Notes under the pieces: model-generated
Seen by the model: the letters and a program-made list of their open reading frames with translations, nothing else
What the model was told of the DNA's origin: nothing
Databases searched by the model: none
Shown here: positions 30,634 to 34,326 of the stretch, piece by piece
Position numbering within the stretch: position 1 is the first letter of the stretch
Layout of the letters: the number at the start of each line of letters is the position of its first letter
Translations under genes and position numbers: made by a program
From: a virus
Strand: one strand, 5' to 3'
IMG/VR virus record: IMGVR_UViG_3300021961_000319
Coordinates: 1-34,326 of that record
Length of the DNA stretch: 34,326 bases

Positions 30634-30853
30634 GCTTGCCTCGCTCCCGAATCTCAAACCCACACCGCCACGCCCCGCCAGCCGCCGAGACTTGGTCGTC
30701 GTACTGCAGTTCATCTTCCACCCAGTCACAAATCTCGGCGCACGCCTCACGGATAAAACCGGCAAAGCGTTCCAATTCATCAAGGGTCATGACCACATCC
30801 ACCGATGCTAACCCCGCTTCCTTCGCCAATCGCATGATGTCTTCCCTAGTCAT
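30626..30853 (-). CDS. Hypothetical protein, early leftward operon
   Basis: The product is 75 residues, starting at the ATG at 30853 which has a strong GGAAGGGGG site. It is helical in its first half ('EDIMRLAKEAGL') and acidic with Trp and Cys in the second half. A similar layout occurs in small phage early proteins; I do not recognise a family. It overlaps neighbours on both sides by 8 bases, consistent with operon translation. Confidence 0.7.
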   Translation of the reverse strand: MTREDIMRLAKEAGLASVDVVMTLDELERFAGFIREACAEICDWVEDELQYDDQVSAAGGAWRCGFEIRERGKHD

Positions 30854-31037
30854 TCTGCCCCCTTCCTGTAGGCCCGCCAACATTTTTGTAAGCATACCCG
30901 TGGAGCATTTTCCAAAAACTCCCGCCCCGCGATTTCATCCCGCACATTCGTGACGCGGCACGCTGGGAAATTCCTTTTTCCCACACCATGACCCGAATCT
31001 TCTCGACCTGCTCATCGGTGAATTTACGCTGATTCAT
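30846..31037 (-). CDS. Small HTH-like DNA-binding protein
   Basis: The product is 63 residues. Residues 5-35 look like a transposase/resolvase-type helix-turn-helix ('FTDEQVEKIRVMVWEKGIS' then 'QRAASRMCGM'), followed by a short basic Gly-rich end. This suggests a DNA-binding or regulatory role. An AGGTGG site precedes the ATG at 31037. It overlaps the upstream gene by 14 bases. Confidence 0.7.
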   Translation of the reverse strand: MNQRKFTDEQVEKIRVMVWEKGISQRAASRMCGMKSRGGSFWKMLHGYAYKNVGGPTGRGQND

Positions 31038-31350
31038 GTAACCACCTGTCGCGAGGTGTCAGGAAGTCCTTACCCCACTGCACCTGGTGCCGCCATGCCT
31101 GCCGGTATGCCGTTGCATGTTCATATTTGAGGCTTTCCAGCTTCCAGAGCCGCAGGCGCTCATACTCCTCAGCAGCGTGAGTGAACTGGTCAAACCATTC
31201 GGTGGCGTCCTCGGAGTCATCCTCCTGCCAGGCCTGCCACATCTCATCTTTTGATGGCTTGGCCTGCAGGGTCTTTGCAATCTCCCGCAGGCGCTTGTTC
31301 TCCTCCCGCAGCCTGACAACCTCATTCAGCAAGTTGTCGGCAATCTCCAT
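31024..31350 (-). CDS. Hypothetical protein with N-terminal coiled coil
   Basis: The product is 108 residues from the ATG at 31350, which overlaps the upstream stop by one base (TGATG). Residues 1-30 form a Leu-rich coiled coil ('LLNEVVRLREENKRLREIA'). The remainder is charged and Trp-rich, including 'EMWQAWQEDDSEDATEW'. No family is recognised. A longer frame upstream to 31479 is open but would overlap the previous gene entirely and is not supported by a ribosome site. Confidence 0.7.
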   Translation of the reverse strand: MEIADNLLNEVVRLREENKRLREIAKTLQAKPSKDEMWQAWQEDDSEDATEWFDQFTHAAEEYERLRLWKLESLKYEHATAYRQAWRHQVQWGKDFLTPRDRWLHESA

Positions 31351-31553
31351 CAGATGAGCTTGTCCAATCTCTGGGCATGCTCCTCGCACTTCTGTTTCGC
31401 TTCCGCACATGACACAAACCTCCCCAATTGCTCTCGCCAAATGACCCCTGAATTGCGCGGTTGCCATACCGCATCCCACTTCCCAGAGACGGGTCGTATT
31501 CTGTACGCCCCAGACTCCAGCCTTACTTTGTCCCGACTACGGACCCATTTCAT
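31350..31553 (-). CDS. Hypothetical small beta-rich protein
   Basis: The product is 67 residues. It has a basic start ('MKWVRSRDKVRLESGAYRIR'), a Trp-rich beta segment with 'GKWDAVWQ', and a helical end with two Cys. It resembles short early phage proteins but no family is recognised. The ATG overlaps the upstream HTH gene by 17 bases. It is part of the continuous leftward operon. Confidence 0.65.
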   Translation of the reverse strand: MKWVRSRDKVRLESGAYRIRPVSGKWDAVWQPRNSGVIWREQLGRFVSCAEAKQKCEEHAQRLDKLI

Positions 31554-31770
31554 TCTGGCCCACCGGGTTCACATTCCGTGGCGGGAGTGGGTTCTTGTGG
31601 CGCCTGACGGCCTCCAGAATCCTCACCCCCAGCCCGTACTTGGGTTCCGCCGTGTGGCCTGAAGCCAGCCTGGCGAACGTGTGCGCCTCGCACCCCACAA
31701 TCTGGGAAGCGCGCTTGGCGCTCCCCGTGGCCTCAATGAATTCAGAACAAATTTGTTTCCAGTCCATCAT
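31537..31770 (-). CDS. Small helix-turn-helix protein
   Basis: The product is 77 residues. Residues about 6-50 read as a helix-turn-helix with 'EFIEATGSAKRASQIVGCE' and 'AHTFARLASGHTAEPKYGL', as in small phage transcription regulators. The start ATGATG at 31770-31765 follows a GGGAG site and overlaps the stop of the 20-residue peptide upstream (ATGA). It may repress or time the early operon; target unknown. Confidence 0.75.
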   Translation of the reverse strand: MMDWKQICSEFIEATGSAKRASQIVGCEAHTFARLASGHTAEPKYGLGVRILEAVRRHKNPLPPRNVNPVGQNEMGP

Positions 31771-31829
31771 AGGGCTCCCAACAAAAATGTCAAGAATCCA
31801 AGCAAAAATCCAGCAGCTCCTGTGGTCAT
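31767..31829 (-). CDS. Predicted 20-residue hydrophobic membrane peptide
   Basis: This short frame has one of the best ribosome binding sites in the window: TAAGGAGGT six bases before the ATG at 31829. It encodes a Met-Thr-Thr start and a span of Gly, Ala, Phe and Leu long enough to cross a membrane, with no charged residue. Its stop overlaps the ATG of the HTH gene (ATGA). The strong site and exact coupling argue for translation. It could be a membrane micro-protein or a leader that couples translation of the HTH gene. Confidence 0.6.
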   Translation of the reverse strand: MTTGAAGFLLGFLTFLLGAL

Positions 31830-31839
31830 ATCAACCTCC

Positions 31840-32100
31840 TTAGAAGGGTACGTCTTCAAGCTTGTCGTCAATGAAATTGGATTGCACAGCCTGCCGGGCT
31901 TGTTGCATTCCCTGTTGGCGGGCTCCGTCCTTCTCCTTAAGCTTTAGGCTCATGTAGGTGGTGCCCTTCTTGCTCTTGGTGAGCCAAGCAGAGAGGTAAT
32001 ACTCCTCACCCCCAACCGTGACCTCTCCCCGGTAGTCCGGGTGCTTCTCGGTCTCCTTGCGCTCGTTCTTAAATAATGCGCCTGAATTGTCTTTGTTCAT
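31840..32100 (-). CDS. SSB-like / DUF736-like small protein with acidic C-terminal tip
   Basis: The product is 86 residues. The N-terminal 55 residues are beta-rich and resemble short phage proteins next to recombination genes ('GALFKNERKETEKHPDYRGE', 'YYLSAWLTKSKKGTTYMSLK'). The end is 'DDKLEDVPF', similar to the acidic, Phe-terminated tail that bacterial single-stranded DNA-binding proteins use to recruit partners. It sits directly after the Sak3-like annealing gene. An SSB-like role is inferred. The start at 32100 has AAAGGA upstream. Confidence 0.65.
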   Translation of the reverse strand: MNKDNSGALFKNERKETEKHPDYRGEVTVGGEEYYLSAWLTKSKKGTTYMSLKLKEKDGARQQGMQQARQAVQSNFIDDKLEDVPF

Positions 32101-32825
32101 GTTTTTTCCTTTACCTGTTTCAGCCACGTTTTTACATTCTGGTTGAGCACCGCCCAAACCAGCGCCTTACGTTCAGGGGTGGTCAGCTCGTCCATCAGTT
32201 GGATTGCGACCACTTCATCCTGGTTGTTGAATGCCTCCTCAAACATCCCCTGATACTCCAGTCGGGCCTGAGCCGCTGCCTGCTCCAGCTCCCGATGCAG
32301 AGCCTTCTGTTTGGTGTTTAGCCTGCTGAATGCCTGCTTAAACGCCCCCTCATCCTGTGCCTGTAGCGCAAGCAGAGGCCAGCCATCGAGCTTTGCCATT
32401 GCGTCCATGACTACCCCAAGGCCGTTAGCCTCAGAGGGCTCAGAACGCTCCTCAATCGGCAGGTCTTCTCCGGCATAGATGTAGAGCCCGAGCCCATGGA
32501 GCGCGATTGCCTTGACCAGGCACCGCTGGATACTTGTGTTGATGTGAAAGCTGTCCGGCTGGGCTATGGGCCTGTTTCGGTTGTCCAGAACCGGGTGGAG
32601 CTGGGACAGCGTCAGGCCGTCAACGGTCACCGCCACCTCGACAAAGTAACCGCACTCGGTCTTCAGGAACGGCAGGCCGTCAAACCGAATAACCTCCCAT
32701 GTTGCGTCAGGCGCCACCCGCCGAATCTCAGCGACGGCATAGGCCCAAGACAGGTAAGAAAACCCGTTCTTCTTCTCGATTTTGGCGCCGACATCAATGG
32801 CCGCCAAGGTTGTAAATGCGCTCAT
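32097..32825 (-). CDS. Sak3-like single-strand annealing recombinase (DUF1071)
   Basis: The product is 242 residues. Residues 5-125 match the DUF1071 pattern: 'LAAIDVGAKIEKKNGFSYLS' followed by WAYA, 'ATWEVIRFDGLPFL', 'YFVEVAVTVDGLT', and 'TSIQRCLVKAIALHGLGLYI'. This family (Sak3) anneals complementary single strands and is a phage homologue group related to Rad52/Erf-like annealers. The C-terminal 110 residues are helical. In this genome, which lacks a polymerase, it likely supports recombination-dependent concatemer formation with the SSB-like protein downstream and the nucleases at 1870-2458. A GGGGGAGGGGG site precedes the ATG. Confidence 0.88.
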   Translation of the reverse strand: MSAFTTLAAIDVGAKIEKKNGFSYLSWAYAVAEIRRVAPDATWEVIRFDGLPFLKTECGYFVEVAVTVDGLTLSQLHPVLDNRNRPIAQPDSFHINTSIQRCLVKAIALHGLGLYIYAGEDLPIEERSEPSEANGLGVVMDAMAKLDGWPLLALQAQDEGAFKQAFSRLNTKQKALHRELEQAAAQARLEYQGMFEEAFNNQDEVVAIQLMDELTTPERKALVWAVLNQNVKTWLKQVKEKT

Positions 32826-33238
32826 GCCCCCTCCCCCTGCTGTTCTTTTGTTTCATGCAACAATCCCAAGTCAGACACTTTTGAGAAAAGTGACCGTGCT
32901 TTATGCCGCGCCGGATGCGGGGACTGAAGAGCATGCAATGTCATTGCAAGCTCTCGGATGATTCCTTTTAAAAAATCAACCTCAGTTTTTTTCTGTGGAG
33001 GAGCATAGCTCTTAAAAAGCTCATCATTCAGGAGCGTAGAAAGCCGCCAACCTTTATCGCTGTGTAGGAGCCCAAATTCATACGGTGGCAGTTTGCCCTT
33101 ACGCTCCAATGCTCGAACGCTGTTTGGGTGTATTTCAAGCCAAGCCGCGACTTCTTTCACATTCAGGATAGGGTCTTGCGTGACATCGTGCGGGGTAAAC
33201 ATCTTGAACTCTATTTCGTAGAAAGTTTGCTTTTTCAT
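32822..33238 (-). CDS. Excisionase/MerR-like HTH protein
   Basis: The product is 138 residues. Residues about 22-70 resemble a MerR-like or HTH_17 excisionase fold: 'DPILNVKEVAAWLEIHPNSV' followed by 'RALERKGKLPPYEFGLLHSD' and KGWRLS. The C-terminal half is helical and charged. Such folds bind DNA as regulators or recombination directionality factors. No integrase is present, so a regulator role is more likely. The start at 33238 has a GGAGGGGG site and overlaps the upstream stop. Confidence 0.7.
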   Translation of the reverse strand: MKKQTFYEIEFKMFTPHDVTQDPILNVKEVAAWLEIHPNSVRALERKGKLPPYEFGLLHSDKGWRLSTLLNDELFKSYAPPQKKTEVDFLKGIIRELAMTLHALQSPHPARHKARSLFSKVSDLGLLHETKEQQGEGA

Positions 33239-33543
33239 ACCCCCTCCCTCTCCCACGCCACTTCTTTAAACACATGCTTGACCTCTGACCTGACCTGCCG
33301 ACGGATGATGTCCATCACGCAAGCGCCTACCGCGGCCTCCTTAGCCCCGCCCATGTGGCTTTGGAACGCCGCAGACAGAATGTCTGCCAGAATCATTGCG
33401 TCCCGTTCGATAGCCTCCCCGATGCCTGCTTGGTTCCACGGGCTAGACAGCCAGTGCACGCACAGCCTGGCAATCTCCTCCTCGGTCAGCATGTCCCAGT
33501 TGTCAGCGCCCGCGTCGTAGCACTTCTTGACTGCGTTCTTCAT
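33235..33543 (-). CDS. Hypothetical protein, first gene of the leftward early operon
   Basis: The product is 102 residues from the ATG at 33543, with GGAGGTGGG upstream. It is helical and mildly acidic, with a 'LTEEEIARLCVHWLSSPWN' segment and a basic C-terminus. It is about 29 bases downstream of the leftward promoter -10 box, so it is the promoter-proximal gene. No family recognised. A longer frame upstream to 33654 passes through the promoter and is rejected. Confidence 0.75.
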   Translation of the reverse strand: MKNAVKKCYDAGADNWDMLTEEEIARLCVHWLSSPWNQAGIGEAIERDAMILADILSAAFQSHMGGAKEAAVGACVMDIIRRQVRSEVKHVFKEVAWEREGV

Positions 33544-33571
33544 GACCCACCTCCATTGATTGACGGTTCTG

Positions 33572-33599
33572 ATTTTATAGACAGCTACACTTATGTCAA
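33572..33599 (-). promoter_or_regulatory. Leftward early promoter
   Basis: On the minus strand TTGACA (33599-33594) is a perfect -35 box, followed by a 16-base spacer and TAAAAT (33577-33572), five of six for the -10. Transcription would begin near 33565, just upstream of the gene starting at 33543. It is the best sigma70 match found in the window. The inverted repeat ACTT-N5-AAGT at 33589-33601 covers the -35 box and may be an operator. Confidence 0.8.
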
Positions 33600-33601
33600 G
33601 T
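33589..33601. promoter_or_regulatory. Possible operator overlapping the leftward -35 box
   Basis: ACTT (33589-33592), five bases, AAGT (33598-33601) forms a short inverted repeat exactly over the -35 box of the leftward promoter. The divergent HTH gene at 33614 begins 13 bases away, a classic layout for a repressor that controls its own region. A 4-base arm is short, so chance is possible. Only one copy was seen. Confidence 0.35.
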
Positions 33602-33613
33602 ACAATTTTACGC

Positions 33614-33799
33614 ATGACACGCACGGAACAGGCCAGAGCCTTCATCAACAGCAAGAAAGGTCAGTGGCCCGAGCTGTGCAGGCAATTGCAACTTGGTTAC
33701 GAATGGATGGGCAAGTTCTCGCGGGGACACATCAAGTACCCAAGCGCGGAGAAGGTGGACGCAATCATTGAGTTTGCGAGGAGGGAACGTGAGGAATGA
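33614..33799 (+). CDS. Small HTH (Cro/repressor-type) regulator
   Basis: The product is 61 residues. It has a helix 'EQARAFINSKKGQWPELCRQ', then 'LQLGYEWMGKFSRGHI' forming a Cro-type recognition helix, and 'KVDAIIEFARREREE'. This pattern is common in small phage HTH regulators. It is transcribed divergently from the leftward operon. There is no strong ribosome site, so low-level or leaderless translation is possible. The ATG at 33593 upstream is rejected because it lies over the promoter. Confidence 0.8.
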   Translation: MTRTEQARAFINSKKGQWPELCRQLQLGYEWMGKFSRGHIKYPSAEKVDAIIEFARREREE

Positions 33800-33881
33800 C
33801 TTCTTTTCAGGACTGGCCTACTGCATTCCGGCAGGCCTTGTATTGTGGGCAATCATCATCATTATTTGGGAGGCTCTATGA
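33789..33881 (+). CDS. Predicted 30-residue single-pass membrane peptide
   Basis: From a GTG at 33789 (GAGGGAAC site) the frame reads a short polar start (MRNDFFS), then a hydrophobic span of about 20 residues with an Ile run and two Trp, and a short end. It overlaps the HTH stop by 11 bases and the next start as ATGA. The tight overlaps and hydrophobicity support it as a real small membrane protein in the same operon. Confidence 0.6.
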   Translation: MRNDFFSGLAYCIPAGLVLWAIIIIIWEAL

Positions 33882-34072
33882 CACAGAAAGCACTTGTTTT
33901 GAAGGCCCTGCAGAAAGGGCAGAAGCTAACCCCGCTGGAGGCACTGAACAAAGGGATGGGCATGCGGCTGGGGGCGCACATCCACAAGCTCCGACAGCAG
34001 GGATACGACATCCGTCGAAACCTAGTCAAGCGCGGACCCTCGCGGGTTGCGCAGTACTACATGCCCTGCTAG
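33878..34072 (+). CDS. HTH_39-type small DNA-binding protein
   Basis: The product is 64 residues. It begins 'MTQKALVLKALQKGQKLTPL' and contains 'MRLGAHIHKLRQQGYDIRRN' and a final 'RVAQYYMPC'. This matches a helix-turn-helix domain (HTH_39 type) common in phages at the edges of early regions. The ATG overlaps the preceding stop (ATGA). It is the last gene before the terminator at 34141. Likely a regulator; target unknown. Confidence 0.8.
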   Translation: MTQKALVLKALQKGQKLTPLEALNKGMGMRLGAHIHKLRQQGYDIRRNLVKRGPSRVAQYYMPC

Positions 34073-34140
34073 GGTGGCCCTGCGCCTAGCCTGACCAGCG
34101 AACGAAGGACCACCCCACCTCCCCTCCTTCTGGCGCATCT

Positions 34141-34176
34141 AAAAGCCCGAGAGCCTCCTTCCTCGGGCTTTTTTTT
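34141..34176. terminator. Strong intrinsic terminator, likely bidirectional
   Basis: AAAAGCCCGAG (34141-34151) pairs perfectly with CTCGGGCTTTT (34162-34172), around a ten-base loop, and is followed by an eight-T run (34169-34176). The A-rich 5' arm would act as the T tract in the other direction. It ends the small rightward operon and isolates the non-coding region that continues into the terminal repeat. The 68 bases between the stop at 34072 and this terminator hold no gene that I can support. Confidence 0.92.
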
Positions 34177-34200
34177 GCCTGCAGGGCAGCCCCATGTCGA

Positions 34201-34326
34201 GGCGCAAGAACAATTCTGTTTTTGTCCAAGCCCACTCTTGGTTGCTAGCCGCAAGGGGCTTGACCTATTTTTTTGTCAGCAGTAAGGTGGCCGAGGGCTA
34301 GTGTATGCAGCACGAAAGGGAAGCCT
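34201..34326. repeat. Terminal direct repeat, right copy
   Basis: This is the exact second copy of bases 27-152 and runs to the last base of the window. Joining it to the left copy places the terminator at 34141-34176 immediately upstream of the hairpin-rich region at 53-410. The joined non-coding interval between the genes ending at 34072 and starting at 467 is then about 570 bases. Confidence 0.9.

Noticed and set aside
32496-32927. Plus-strand ORF of 143 residues within the Sak3 region
   Set aside because: It is antisense to a clearly recognised DUF1071 gene and has no supporting start site.
32822-33238. True excisionase for site-specific recombination
   Set aside because: The fold resembles excisionases, but with no integrase or attachment site a regulator is more likely.
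33235-33654. Extended start at 33654 for the first leftward gene
   Set aside because: It would translate through the promoter; the ATG at 33543 has a strong ribosome site and lies just after the expected transcription start.
1-34326. CRISPR array, insertion sequence or retron
   Set aside because: No regularly spaced short repeats, transposase, reverse transcriptase or target-site duplication was seen.

Overview
The window looks like an essentially complete genome of a tailed double-stranded DNA phage (Caudoviricetes). Short-tailed (podovirus) morphology is inferred: there is a P22-type portal, an SU10/DUF5309-type capsid protein, an adaptor, a nozzle-like beta-propeller protein and a run of large internal or ejection-type proteins, but no tail tube, sheath or tape-measure gene. 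A 126-base direct repeat occurs at both ends (27-152 and 34201-34326), which suggests a circularly permuted or circular assembly. The recombination and nuclease genes (Sak3/DUF1071, DUF1364, VRR-NUC) and an LpxA-like gene point to a Gram-negative, probably proteobacterial, host. No integrase, DNA polymerase, primase or tRNA gene was recognised.

Layout. (1) 34073-34326 plus 1-466 is non-coding and dense in hairpins; it is the best candidate for an undescribed structured RNA. (2) 467-2589, rightward: small metabolism and replication genes (a replication-protein-like domain, MazG, DUF1364 nuclease, VRR-NUC nuclease), ending in a terminator at 2610-2631. (3) 2644-6980, rightward: accessory virion and receptor-binding genes, including a LamG-like protein and a tail fibre. 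(4) 6981-7197: non-coding dyad plus a tiny membrane ORF on the minus strand. (5) 7198-13541: packaging and head (TerS, TerL, portal, scaffold, capsid), closed by a strong terminator. (6) 13594-14074: two small late genes. (7) 14038-17834: a four-gene glycan cassette of two GT-B transferases (one with TPR repeats), a GT8-like transferase and an LpxA-like acyltransferase, lying between the head and tail modules. (8) 17783-22270: adaptor, fibre, small membrane protein, nozzle and a small virion protein. (9) 22275-28109: internal or ejection proteins. (10) 28106-29058: lysis (M15 peptidase, XhlA-like protein, three-TM holin). (11) 29055-30428: two small basic proteins and an HTH-metallophosphoesterase. 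(12) 33543-30406, leftward: an early operon with a Sak3-like annealing protein, an SSB-like protein, DNA-binding proteins and DUF3310, driven by a recognisable promoter. (13) 33614-34072, rightward: a small divergent operon with an HTH regulator, a 30-residue membrane peptide and an HTH_39-type protein, closed by a near-perfect terminator.

Together these suggest a compact phage that relies on host replication machinery, supplies its own recombination functions, and carries a distinctive glycosylation/acylation cassette plus several membrane micro-proteins. All function calls are from reading the sequence and recalling family patterns; no database search was run.
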